Assembly (NCBI GenBank): GCA_944372055.1
Contig: CALVYF010000009.1
Span: 1 to 40,826, forward strand
Length of the DNA stretch: 40,826 nt
Direction: 5' to 3'
From: an uncultured Bacilli bacterium
GTDB lineage: Bacteria > Bacillota_I > Bacilli_A > RF39 > UBA660
Shown here: piece by piece, positions 32,867 through 40,749 of the stretch
How the letters are laid out: every line of letters begins with the position of its first letter
How positions within the stretch are numbered: position 1 is the stretch's first letter
Notes under the pieces: model-generated
The model's input: the letters and a program-made list of their open reading frames with translations, nothing else
The model's database searches: none
Told to the model about the DNA's origin: nothing
Made by a program: the position numbers and the translations under genes

Positions 32867-34818
32867 ACTTTAGAATCAAATACTTCTTGCTCTGTATTCA
32901 CAGGTTCCGTACCCTTAATAAAATACATCATTTTCTTCTTTTTGTCTTGATCAGTTGCTAATCTTCCAGAAATTGGTTCAACTAATACAGCGGATACATT
33001 TTTAGGCATTTCATACCACTCATCACCAGAAGGAATATTTCTCTCATAGTATTCGATAGATTTATACCATATGTCTTGAGCATACTTATATTCACTAGTC
33101 TTTAGTGTCTGATTATCATCATAACCAACCCATACAGCACAGACAATATTATTATTAAAACCAATATCCCAATTATCGGTTTCAGTAGTACCACTTTTTA
33201 AGGCATATTTATGCGTAAGTTTAGGAGCAAGACCAATAGCAGTAGGATAGTTATAGTCTATATAATCGACATCATAGGTAGCAGTTAGTAAATTATTTAA
33301 AATAAAAGTAATACTAGGGTTCAATACTGCTTCCTTAGAATTTTTTGCTTCATATAAGACAGTACCATCAGAATCTTCAACTCTTTCAATAAAATGCGGA
33401 GTAACCTTGTTTCCTAAGTTTGCAAACGCAGAATATCCAGCAGCCATTTCCAATATATTGATTTCGTTAGTTCCCAAGGGAAGAGAAGGAACATTTTCTA
33501 GTTTTGCAGTAATACCTACACGCCTAGCTACATTGATTAAAGAATCCCCTCCTAAAAAAAGATGGGTTTTAACAGCATATATATTTTCAGAATATGCAAT
33601 CGCTGTCCCCATAGAGATAGGCTTATTTCCGTACGTTTTATTATAATTCTGTGGAGTATAGTCCTCTTGATCATTAAATACAAAAGTAGTCTCTTCACTA
33701 GTAAAAGAGGAGCTAGAAGTAAATCCATTCTCAAGGGCTGCATAGTATAGGTACGGTTTCATAGTAGATCCGACTTGCCTTAAAGAATCAGTTGCTCTAT
33801 TAAAAGAAGATTCATCATAATCTTTACCACCAACTAAAGCTAAAACACCACCTGTATTAGGATCCATTAACACAACAGACGTTTGTATTTCAGACTCTTC
33901 AGGAATGGATTCTTTGATATTTTCTTCTACTTTCTTTTGTAAATCCAAATCTAAATTAGTATAAATTTTTAGTCCACTAGTGTCAGAATAAGACTTAGGT
34001 ATACTATCAATAGATTCTAATTCATCCATAACTGCATCATGATAATACATTACTGTAGTTAATTCATCTCGTTCCTTTTCCCCTAGAAATTGCAACTCTT
34101 TTTGATAAGCATCTTCTTTTTCCTGTTCTGTAATAATACCATTCCCCACTAACAAATTTAAGATAAGTAACTGTCTTTCCTTTGCTGCTTCTAAATTTAC
34201 TAAGGGAGAGAAATTAGCTGGAGATTTAGGAATTCCTGTTAACATAGTAGCTTCTGCTAAGTCTAAATCCTTAGCACTTTTACCAAAATAATAATTACTA
34301 GCATTTTCAATTCCATACATTCCGTGCCCATAATTAATTGTGTTGAGATACCCCTCCAATATTTCATCTTTAGAATAAGTGGATTCAATTTTTATGGTAT
34401 ACCACATTTCATCCCATTTTCTTTTCCAAGTTTTATCAAAAGTTAAAAAAAGATTTTTTGCATATTGCTGTGTAATAGTAGAAGCACCTTGCTGAGTACT
34501 ACCACTAGTCAAATTAACATAAAATGCTTTTAAAATCCGCAAATAATCAAATCCGTGATGCTTATAAAAATTTTTATCCTCAGTATAAATAGTTGCGTCA
34601 ATAACATATGGAGAAATATCATCAAGAGATACCCATTCTTTTTCGTTATTTCCTTGAAAGAAAACCTCTTCATTTTTATCATATAAAAAAACACTATTTG
34701 TTGTATTAATAACAACTTTAGGAGATAGTTTAACATAAAGCTGAATACCTAAGTAACAAAAAAGAGCAATAACAATAAAAATCCCCAAAAGTTTTCCTAA
34801 CTTCTTCAACATGCGCAT
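32845..34818 (-). CDS. Class A penicillin-binding protein (bifunctional PBP1A/1B type)
   Basis: 657 residues. One N-terminal membrane anchor (LLGIFIVIALFCYLGIQLYV). The glycosyltransferase 51 domain has TEDKNFYKHHGFDYLRIL near residue 77, QQGASTITQQYAKNLFL near 110 and a YLNTINYGHGMYGIENA block near 160. The transpeptidase has SxxK as STMK near 353, SEN near 410 and KSGT near 543; all three active-site motifs are intact. It polymerises and cross-links peptidoglycan on the outer face of the membrane. There is no PASTA or other C-terminal addition. ATG follows AAAGGAATGATTCC. Confidence 0.95.
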   Translation of the reverse strand: MRMLKKLGKLLGIFIVIALFCYLGIQLYVKLSPKVVINTTNSVFLYDKNEEVFFQGNNEKEWVSLDDISPYVIDATIYTEDKNFYKHHGFDYLRILKAFYVNLTSGSTQQGASTITQQYAKNLFLTFDKTWKRKWDEMWYTIKIESTYSKDEILEGYLNTINYGHGMYGIENASNYYFGKSAKDLDLAEATMLTGIPKSPANFSPLVNLEAAKERQLLILNLLVGNGIITEQEKEDAYQKELQFLGEKERDELTTVMYYHDAVMDELESIDSIPKSYSDTSGLKIYTNLDLDLQKKVEENIKESIPEESEIQTSVVLMDPNTGGVLALVGGKDYDESSFNRATDSLRQVGSTMKPYLYYAALENGFTSSSSFTSEETTFVFNDQEDYTPQNYNKTYGNKPISMGTAIAYSENIYAVKTHLFLGGDSLINVARRVGITAKLENVPSLPLGTNEINILEMAAGYSAFANLGNKVTPHFIERVEDSDGTVLYEAKNSKEAVLNPSITFILNNLLTATYDVDYIDYNYPTAIGLAPKLTHKYALKSGTTETDNWDIGFNNNIVCAVWVGYDDNQTLKTSEYKYAQDIWYKSIEYYERNIPSGDEWYEMPKNVSAVLVEPISGRLATDQDKKKKMMYFIKGTEPVNTEQEVFDSKVENVKPA

Positions 34819-34912
34819 GGAATCATTCCTTTCTTTAGTATTATTGCAACTTAGAAAAAAAATATGTATGAAACCATATAAATTAAAAGTAATAGGAAAA
34901 TAAATATAATTA

Positions 34913-34921
34913 TGTTATAAT
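34913..34921 (+). promoter_or_regulatory. Extended -10 promoter of ywiB-argS
   Basis: TGTTATAAT 32 bases upstream of the ywiB-like start. No T-box leader is present. Confidence 0.6.
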
Positions 34922-34952
34922 CAAAACTAGAAATTGAAAAGAGGTGAAAAAT

Positions 34953-35309
34953 ATGCCAAAAATTAATATAAAAATTACTCTTAAAACCAAAGAGCAAACA
35001 ATAGAAAATAAATACAAAGCTATTTTTCATCCAGAAACAAATATAATAATATATCAAGAAGAAGACAAGACAAAAACCCAATTTGATTTACGAAATCTAA
35101 GACTCCGACGGGAAAATGAAAACTTATGTCTGGAATATTTATTTAATGAACAAAAAGAAACAAAAGGAATAATAAAAATAAAAGAATTAAATCAAAATTT
35201 ACAGGTAAATATTCAAACCAAAAAAATTATGCAACAAAATAAAAATATAGAAATAGAATATCAATTAGAAGATGAAAAATATAAATATAAATTAGAGGTG
35301 ATAGAATGA
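34953..35309 (+). CDS. ywiB: DUF1934 family protein (YwiB-like)
   Basis: 118 residues, highly charged, with alternating beta-strand pattern (INIKITLKTKEQ..., NIIIYQEEDKTKTQFDLRNL, LCLEYLFNEQKETKGIIKIK). DUF1934 proteins are calycin-like beta barrels of unknown function, and ywiB lies directly upstream of argS in Bacillus, as here with a four-base ATGA overlap. Sequence similarity alone is modest; context carries the call. ATG at 34953 follows GAGGTGAAAA; the GTG at 34944 is inside that site. Confidence 0.78.
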   Translation: MPKINIKITLKTKEQTIENKYKAIFHPETNIIIYQEEDKTKTQFDLRNLRLRRENENLCLEYLFNEQKETKGIIKIKELNQNLQVNIQTKKIMQQNKNIEIEYQLEDEKYKYKLEVIE

Positions 35310-37054
35310 GTATAATAAAGAAATTAAATAATGATATTGAAAAACTTGTAGAACAGGCAGGATATAAAGTAGAAAACCTAGCATTACAACCCTCTGGAAG
35401 AAGAGATTTAGGACAGTTTCAATTAAACGATGCTATGACCTTAGCTAGAACTTATAAAAAATCTCCTCGATTAATAGCAGAAGACATCATAAAAATCTTA
35501 CAACAGGATAGCAGATTTACCAATCTAAATATTGCTGGACCAGGATTTATCAATATTACATTAACAGATGCATATTTAGGAGAGTTATTAACTCAAATAT
35601 ATGAAGATAAAAATTTAAACATCGATAAGAGACCAAGAAAAAAAATTATTTTAGATTATGGTGGAGCCAATGTAGCAAAAGCATTACATGTAGGACATTT
35701 AAGAAGTGCCAATATCGGTGAAGCATTAAAAAGATTGGCGACTTTACTTGGTTATGAAGTAATAGGAGATGCCCATTTAGGAGACTACGGTAGACCTTTA
35801 GGACTTGTGGTATTAGAAATCAAAAAAAGATACCCCGAACTTCCTTATTTCGATGAATCTTACACGGGAGATTTTAGTGAAATAGAACCTCCCATTACTA
35901 ATAGTGATTTAGAAGAAATATATCCATATGCTTCTAGCAAGTCAAAAGAAGATGAAAAATATTTAGAAGAGGCAAGAGATATTACATTTAAAATCCAAAA
36001 TCATGAAAGAGGATATTATGATTTGTGGAAAAAAGTAGTAGAAATTTCGAAAAAGGATATTAAACAAGTATATGATATGCTAAATGTAAACTTTGAATTA
36101 TGGCTAGGAGAAAGTGATGCAGCAGAATACTTAGATGAACTAACAAAAATTTATGAAGAAAGTAACGTACTAATAGAAAGTGAAGGAGCACAAATCATAG
36201 AAGTAAAAGAAGATAGTGATACTTCTCCTATGCCACCATTACTATTTAAACGTTCCAATGGTACAGTATCTTACGAAACAACAGATTTAGCGACAATTCT
36301 TCAGCGTCAAAAAGAAATGAATCCAGATGAAATATGGTATTGTGTCGATGCTAGACAAGGTTTACATTTTGATCAAGTATTTCGTGCTGCCAGAAAAGTA
36401 AAACTAATAGAAGATAAGGTAATATTAGAACATATTGGATTTGGAACCATGAATGGAAAAGATGGAAAGCCATTCAAAACCAGAGACGGTGGTGTCATGA
36501 GTTTAAAAGGGTTAATTAATCTAGTAGAAGAAGAAACTAGAAAAAAAATTAATCCAGATACAGTAGAAGAAGATATGAGGGAAGAAGTTGCTAAAACCGT
36601 AGCAATCGCAGCACTAAAATATGCAGATTTACTACCATTTAGAGGAACTGATTATATCTTTGAACCAGAAAAATTTGCAGATTTAGAAGGAAAGACAGGT
36701 CCATATCTTTTATACTCAACAATTCGTATGAAATCACTTTTAACAAAAGGAGAAAGTTTAGAGATAGGAAAAATAACTCAGTTTAAAACCGAAACAGAAA
36801 AAGATATTGCTCTTACTATCTTAAGACTACCAACGACATTAAACAAAGCGCTAGATTCTAGAAGTCTAAATGACATTACAGAATATATTTATAAATTAAC
36901 ATCTTTATATAATAAATTTTATGCTGAAAATAAAATTTTAACAGAAGAAGATAAAGAACTTCAAAAATCTTGGTTAACTTTGACAAAAATCGTCTATGAT
37001 ATAAACATGACACTATTAGATGTTTTAGCAATAAAAGTTCCAGAAAAAATGTAA
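35306..37054 (+). CDS. argS: Arginine--tRNA ligase
   Basis: 582 residues. The N-terminal tRNA-recognition domain includes GRRDLGQFQLNDAM near residue 31. The HIGH motif is HVGHLRSANIGEAL near 129, preceded by LDYGGANVAKALHVG. TLATILQRQ-type active-site sequence appears as TDLATILQRQKEMNPDEIWY near 327, and GTMNGKDGKPFKTRDGG near 375 replaces a canonical KMSKS, as in many ArgRS. The C-terminal domain ends MTLLDVLAIKVPEKM. It charges tRNA-Arg. The final segment binds the anticodon. Confidence 0.96.
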   Translation: MSIIKKLNNDIEKLVEQAGYKVENLALQPSGRRDLGQFQLNDAMTLARTYKKSPRLIAEDIIKILQQDSRFTNLNIAGPGFINITLTDAYLGELLTQIYEDKNLNIDKRPRKKIILDYGGANVAKALHVGHLRSANIGEALKRLATLLGYEVIGDAHLGDYGRPLGLVVLEIKKRYPELPYFDESYTGDFSEIEPPITNSDLEEIYPYASSKSKEDEKYLEEARDITFKIQNHERGYYDLWKKVVEISKKDIKQVYDMLNVNFELWLGESDAAEYLDELTKIYEESNVLIESEGAQIIEVKEDSDTSPMPPLLFKRSNGTVSYETTDLATILQRQKEMNPDEIWYCVDARQGLHFDQVFRAARKVKLIEDKVILEHIGFGTMNGKDGKPFKTRDGGVMSLKGLINLVEEETRKKINPDTVEEDMREEVAKTVAIAALKYADLLPFRGTDYIFEPEKFADLEGKTGPYLLYSTIRMKSLLTKGESLEIGKITQFKTETEKDIALTILRLPTTLNKALDSRSLNDITEYIYKLTSLYNKFYAENKILTEEDKELQKSWLTLTKIVYDINMTLLDVLAIKVPEKM

Positions 37055-37061
37055 AAAAGTG

Positions 37062-37111
37062 TTGCATGTCTAATAGATATATGTTATAAGTTTATTGGTA
37101 ATTTTTTTACC
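37062..37111 (+). promoter_or_regulatory. Promoter and hairpin leader upstream of rpoE
   Basis: TTGCAT (37062-37067), a 17-base spacer and TATAAG (37085-37090) form a candidate promoter. It is followed by a hairpin GGTAA (37097-37101) with TTACC (37107-37111) around TTTTT, with no T tract after it. A second -10-like TATAAT lies at 37135-37140 with a weak -35, so the start point is uncertain. Confidence 0.4.
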
Positions 37112-37163
37112 ATAACAAATTATAAATTTTAGCATATAATGTTTTTGAATATAGGAGGGCATT

Positions 37164-37607
37164 ATGAGTCTTAGTAAAATGAGCAAAGAAGATTTAGAAT
37201 TATTATCAAATAAGGATATTACTAATTTGATTTTAGAAGAAAGTAAAAAACCTATCAATACAGCAGACTTGTTTAAAAAAATTATTAAATTATTAGAATT
37301 ACCAGATAGCGTTTTTGAAACTAAAATTGGAGATTACTATACGGCACTTTCTACAGATAAAAGATTTATTTTATTAGATGATGGAAAGTGGGACTTAAGA
37401 AGTCGTCATACGTCAGATAAGGTTGCTAAAGTAACAGAAGAAGATGAAGAAGATGATACTGATAGTGAACCAGAGAAAGAAGAAGAAATAGAAGAAATGG
37501 AAGAAGATAACTACGACGACACAGAAGAAGAATATGACGAAGATGCAAATGAAGAATTAAAAGATTTGGTAGTAATAGATGAAGATGAACTAGAACTAGA
37601 ACAATAA
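37164..37607 (+). CDS. rpoE: DNA-directed RNA polymerase delta subunit
   Basis: 147 residues in two parts. The N-terminal HARE-HTH domain (MSKEDLELLSNKDITNLILE ... VFETKIGDYYTALSTDKRFI ... GKWDLRSRH) covers residues 1-90. The rest is an unfolded, strongly acidic tail of Glu and Asp. Delta is specific to Gram-positives of the Bacillota; it displaces nucleic acid from RNA polymerase and tunes sensitivity to initiating NTPs. ATAGGAGGGC precedes the ATG. Its own promoter and a terminator make it a separate unit. Confidence 0.94.
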   Translation: MSLSKMSKEDLELLSNKDITNLILEESKKPINTADLFKKIIKLLELPDSVFETKIGDYYTALSTDKRFILLDDGKWDLRSRHTSDKVAKVTEEDEEDDTDSEPEKEEEIEEMEEDNYDDTEEEYDEDANEELKDLVVIDEDELELEQ

Positions 37608-37619
37608 TCTAGTTTTTTT
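37594..37619 (+). terminator. Weak terminator after rpoE
   Basis: AACTAG (37594-37599) pairs with CTAGTT (37609-37614) around nine bases, followed by T. The stem is short, so termination may be partial. Confidence 0.5.
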
Positions 37620-37632
37620 CTTCCTAAAACTG

Positions 37633-37641
37633 TGATATAAT
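37633..37641 (+). promoter_or_regulatory. Extended -10 promoter of prfA-prmC
   Basis: TGATATAAT (with TATAAT at 37636-37641), 30 bases upstream of the prfA start; the -35 region is a T run. Confidence 0.6.
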
Positions 37642-37671
37642 ACCAGTGATTACCAAGAAAGGGTGAAAGGC

Positions 37672-38739
37672 ATGATAGAAAGATTAGAAGCTACATTAGA
37701 AAAATATAATTATTTACAAGAAGAATTGACAAAGACAGAAGTTTTAAGCGATATAAAAAAGACAAGAGAATATTCCAAAGAAATGGCTTCGTTAGAGGAC
37801 GTTGTAAACTGTTATAAAAGATATAAAAAAGTCTTAGAAGAGATAGAAAGTACCAAAGAAATGACAAAAGACTCTGAATTAGGAGAAATGGCTAAAGAAG
37901 AATTAAAAGAACTAGAAGCAGAAAAAGAAAAATTAGATGGAGAACTAGAAGTTCTTTTAATTCCTAAAGATCCTAATGATGATAAAAATGTTGTTATCGA
38001 AATCCGTGGAGCAGCAGGTGGAGATGAAGCTAATATTTTTGCAGGAGACTTGTTTAGAATGTATACAAGATATGCCGAAAAAAAAGGTTTTTCTTATCAA
38101 GTATATAACTCAGTAGACGGTACTGCCGGAGGATTTAGTCAAATTGAATTTATTGTAAAAGGTGCAAATGCTTACTCTTTACTAAAATATGAAAGCGGTT
38201 CTCATAGAGTACAACGTGTCCCTGTAACGGAGGCAAATGGGAGACTTCAAACTTCCACAGCGACAGTCTTAGTAATGCCAGAAGCAGATGAAGATATAGA
38301 GATAGAAATTAATCCTAATGATTTAAGAATTGATATCTATCGATCTAGCGGTTGTGGAGGACAAGGAGTAAATACAACAGACTCTGCCGTAAGAATTACC
38401 CACTTACCAACCAATACAGTCGTTACATGTCAAAATGAAAGAAGTCAAATTCAAAATAAAGAACAAGCAATGAAAGTTTTAAAAACAAGACTTTACGAGA
38501 TGCAACTACGTGAGCAACAAGAAGCAGCAGGTGCCGAAAGAAGAAGCAAAATCGGTACAGGGGACCGTGCAGAAAAAATAAGAACGTATAACTATCCACA
38601 AAATCGTGTAACTGACCATAGAATTGGATTCACTACTAAAAACTTAGATCGTGTAATGGATGGAGATTTAGATGATATTATCAATGCGTTAATTCAAGAA
38701 GATCAAAAAAGAAAATTACAAGGAGAAACAGAAGCGTAA
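37672..38739 (+). CDS. prfA: Peptide chain release factor 1
   Basis: 355 residues. The catalytic GGQ is in SSGCGGQGVNTTDSAVRITH near residue 225. The stop-codon recognition tripeptide is PVT in RVQRVPVTEANGRLQ near 183, the RF1 (UAA/UAG) type. The C-terminal ERSQIQNKEQAMKVLKTRLY and RIGFTTKNL blocks are standard. ATG at 37672 follows AAAGGGTGAAAGG; GTG at 37663 lies inside the ribosome site. Its stop shares a base with the start of prmC (TAATG), so synthesis of the factor and its modifying enzyme is coupled. Confidence 0.97.
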   Translation: MIERLEATLEKYNYLQEELTKTEVLSDIKKTREYSKEMASLEDVVNCYKRYKKVLEEIESTKEMTKDSELGEMAKEELKELEAEKEKLDGELEVLLIPKDPNDDKNVVIEIRGAAGGDEANIFAGDLFRMYTRYAEKKGFSYQVYNSVDGTAGGFSQIEFIVKGANAYSLLKYESGSHRVQRVPVTEANGRLQTSTATVLVMPEADEDIEIEINPNDLRIDIYRSSGCGGQGVNTTDSAVRITHLPTNTVVTCQNERSQIQNKEQAMKVLKTRLYEMQLREQQEAAGAERRSKIGTGDRAEKIRTYNYPQNRVTDHRIGFTTKNLDRVMDGDLDDIINALIQEDQKRKLQGETEA

Positions 38740-39563
38740 TGACAGTAGAAGACCTTCTGTTTTTTGCTAAACAGCATATACACTCAGATCATGCTAAAAT
38801 ACTAATTGCAGAACTTCTAAACTGTAATCCATTAGAGTTATTAAATCATTTAGAAAAAAGAATCCCAGAAGAAAAAGTGGAGTTATTAAAAAGAGAAATA
38901 AAAGCCTTAGAAGAAAATAAACCACTACAGTATGTTTTAGGAAATGTAAATTTTTATGGAAATAAATTTTATGTAGATGAGAGAGTTTTAATTCCTAGGT
39001 TTGAAACGGAAGAACTTGTGGAAAATACCATTAAGTATATTAACAGATTTTTCACAGAACCTGTGGATATTATAGATTTAGGTTGTGGTAGTGGAGTAAT
39101 TGGATTAACATTAGAAAAAAAAGTTTCCACAAAAACTGTGGATTTAGTTGATATTAGTAGTAGTGCTCTAGAAGTAGCACGGAAAAACTGTGGAAAACTA
39201 AATTCTAAGGCTAATATAATTCAAAGTGATATGTTCAGTGCTGTGAATAAAAAATATGATGTCATTATCAGTAATCCACCATATATAAAAACTAATGAAG
39301 AAATAGAAGATATTGTTAAAGAAAATGAACCAAGTATAGCTTTGTATGCTGGTGAAGATGGATTAGATTGTTATAAAAAAATATTAGAAAATATAAAAGA
39401 ACATATCAAAGAAAAAAGTTTAATTGCCTTTGAAATTGGAATGAGGCAAGCAAATGACATACAAAAGCTAGTAAACAAATATTTACCAGATAGCAAAACA
39501 GAAGTAAAAAAGGATATGTCGGGTAAAGATAGAATGTTTTTTATATTTTTTGGAATAAATTAA
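38739..39563 (+). CDS. prmC: Release factor glutamine N5-methyltransferase PrmC
   Basis: 274 residues. The substrate-binding N-terminal domain includes KPLQYVLGNVNFYGNKFYVD near residue 66 and VLIPRFETEELVE near 85. The SAM motif is IIDLGCGSGVIGLTLEKKV near 110 and the catalytic NPPYI lies near 179. It methylates the glutamine of the GGQ motif in release factors, so its coupling to prfA makes sense. An unusual number of DnaA-box-like sequences lie within codons 93-171, several created by GTG valine codons. It ends at a terminator before spoIIR. Confidence 0.95.
   Translation: MTVEDLLFFAKQHIHSDHAKILIAELLNCNPLELLNHLEKRIPEEKVELLKREIKALEENKPLQYVLGNVNFYGNKFYVDERVLIPRFETEELVENTIKYINRFFTEPVDIIDLGCGSGVIGLTLEKKVSTKTVDLVDISSSALEVARKNCGKLNSKANIIQSDMFSAVNKKYDVIISNPPYIKTNEEIEDIVKENEPSIALYAGEDGLDCYKKILENIKEHIKEKSLIAFEIGMRQANDIQKLVNKYLPDSKTEVKKDMSGKDRMFFIFFGIN
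39017..39250. other. Cluster of seven DnaA-box-like sequences inside prmC
   Basis: Four sites match TTWTNCACA exactly: TGTGGAAAA (39017 and 39189), TTTTTCACA (39048) and TGTGAATAA (39242, the complement of consensus TTATTCACA). TGTGGATAT (39062) and GTTTCCACA (39123) differ by one base and TGTGGATTT (39137) by two. Two inverted pairs have a five-base gap between CACA and TGTG (39048/39062 and 39123/39137), like the inverted pair in oriC at 7391/7404. This may be a DnaA-titration or regulatory cluster; binding is not shown. Confidence 0.6.
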
Positions 39564-39590
39564 GTTTTTTTGAATAAAAAAAACTTTTTT
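39562..39590 (+). terminator. Terminator after prmC
   Basis: AAGTTTTTTT (39562-39571) pairs with AAAAAAACTT (39577-39586) around GAATA, with a T run to 39590. The AT-rich stem overlaps the prmC stop. Confidence 0.65.
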
Positions 39591-39611
39591 CTTTCACTAT
39601 ATAGTTGAAAG
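39591..39611 (+). promoter_or_regulatory. Palindrome immediately before the spoIIR ribosome site
   Basis: CTTTCACTAT (39591-39600) pairs with ATAGTGAAAG but for one extra T in the right arm (39601-39611). The right arm runs into AAGGAAGAG, the Shine-Dalgarno region. It could be an operator or an RNA hairpin that limits translation. No clear sigma-F promoter was found in the 58-base gap. Confidence 0.4.
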
Positions 39612-39621
39612 GAAGAGACAA

Positions 39622-40137
39622 ATGAAAAAACTAGTCATCGTATTAGCAATAATAACGGCAATATTAGTAATAAATAAAGAAGAAAAAATAATAATTCCCA
39701 AAGAAGCGATTCGTTTTAGAGTAATTGCAAATAGTAATAGTTACAAAGATCAAAAAATAAAAAAGAAAGTAGTAAATAATTTAAACCAAGAGATAAGAAA
39801 AATAACAACTTTAGATACATCATTACAAGCTTCTAGAAGAAATATAAATCAGGAAATACCATCCTTTTCTAGAGTAGTTGCCAAAACATTACAAGAACAG
39901 GAACCCAATCAAACGTTCTCGATAGATTATGGAATGCACTATTTTCCAGAAAAAGAATACAAAGGAATTGTCTATGAAGAAGGAGAATATGAATCTCTCG
40001 TAATTACATTGGGAAATGGTCTAGGAGAAAACTTTTGGTGTGTATTGTTTCCTCCACTATGTCTATTAGATACAGAAGAAGTAGAAGATGTAGAATATAC
40101 ATCTTTTGTAAAAGAGTTAATAGATAAGTATTTTTAA
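39622..40137 (+). CDS. spoIIR: Stage II sporulation protein R
   Basis: 171 residues. An N-terminal hydrophobic segment (LVIVLAIITAILVI) exports the protein. The family core begins AIRFRVIANSNSYKDQKIKK near residue 29, and later come an FSIDYGMHYFPEKEYKG block near 107 and GLGENFWCVLFPPLC near 133, whose cysteine-containing end is typical. In B. subtilis SpoIIR is made in the forespore under sigma-F, secreted into the intermembrane space and triggers SpoIIGA to process pro-sigma-E in the mother cell. prfA-prmC-spoIIR-mntP is also the Bacillus neighbourhood. Its presence suggests a sporulating organism or recent descent from one. Confidence 0.92.
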   Translation: MKKLVIVLAIITAILVINKEEKIIIPKEAIRFRVIANSNSYKDQKIKKKVVNNLNQEIRKITTLDTSLQASRRNINQEIPSFSRVVAKTLQEQEPNQTFSIDYGMHYFPEKEYKGIVYEEGEYESLVITLGNGLGENFWCVLFPPLCLLDTEEVEDVEYTSFVKELIDKYF

Positions 40138-40171
40138 ATAATATAACAAATAGAATATATAAGGTGATACT

Positions 40172-40705
40172 ATGAACAACATCCTTATATATTTTTTTAT
40201 GGCAGTGGGATTAAGTATGGATGCTTTTTCCTTAGCACTAGCATATGGAACAACTAAAATACCCATCACGAAAAAAATAATACTAAGCCTAACTGTTGGA
40301 ATATTTCATTTTTTTATGCCAAAACTTGGAGCTTTACTAGGAACAGAATTACTGTTAAATTACATAGCGAGAGCTAACTATTTAGTAGGGATAATTTTTA
40401 TCATCTTAGCGTTAGAGATGTTTCTTTCTAGAAAGGATAAAAAAACTGGAACAATCACTAATATAATCTCTATTATACTTTTTTCTTTCACAGTAAGTAT
40501 AGATAGTTTTTCTGTAGGAATAGCTTTATCCTTAACTACAAGGAATATTGATGTTGCTTGTTTAATATTTGCTATTGTAAGTGCCACTTTTACTTTTTTA
40601 GGAGTAGAGTTAGGAATGAAAATAGCTAAAAGGTTTGAAAACAAAGCGGAATATGTAGGGATTATAATTTTACTATCACTAGGAATAAAATACATATTAT
40701 TTTAA
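40172..40705 (+). CDS. mntP: Manganese efflux pump MntP family protein
   Basis: 177 residues with about six membrane helices. Two inverted halves each carry an acidic motif: GLSMDAFSLALAYGT near residue 13 and VSIDSFSVGIALSL near 109, the paired aspartates of MntP. GIFHFFMPKLGALLG near 44 is the family HFFM segment. B. subtilis mntP (ywlD) is also close to spoIIR. No yybP-ykoY manganese riboswitch precedes it; the upstream gap is only 34 bases and contains AAGGTGATACT as ribosome site. Confidence 0.9.
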   Translation: MNNILIYFFMAVGLSMDAFSLALAYGTTKIPITKKIILSLTVGIFHFFMPKLGALLGTELLLNYIARANYLVGIIFIILALEMFLSRKDKKTGTITNIISIILFSFTVSIDSFSVGIALSLTTRNIDVACLIFAIVSATFTFLGVELGMKIAKRFENKAEYVGIIILLSLGIKYILF

Positions 40706-40749
40706 TAAATAGAAAATAAGATAATAAAGAAAAAAAAAGAAAGCATTTC

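Noticed and set aside
34822-34952. T-box leader controlling ywiB-argS
   Set aside because: No T-box sequence, specifier stem or terminator structure is visible; only an extended -10 promoter and a short leader.
40138-40171. Manganese (yybP-ykoY) riboswitch before mntP
   Set aside because: The gap is 34 bases and AT-rich, too short for the riboswitch, and none of its conserved elements are visible.
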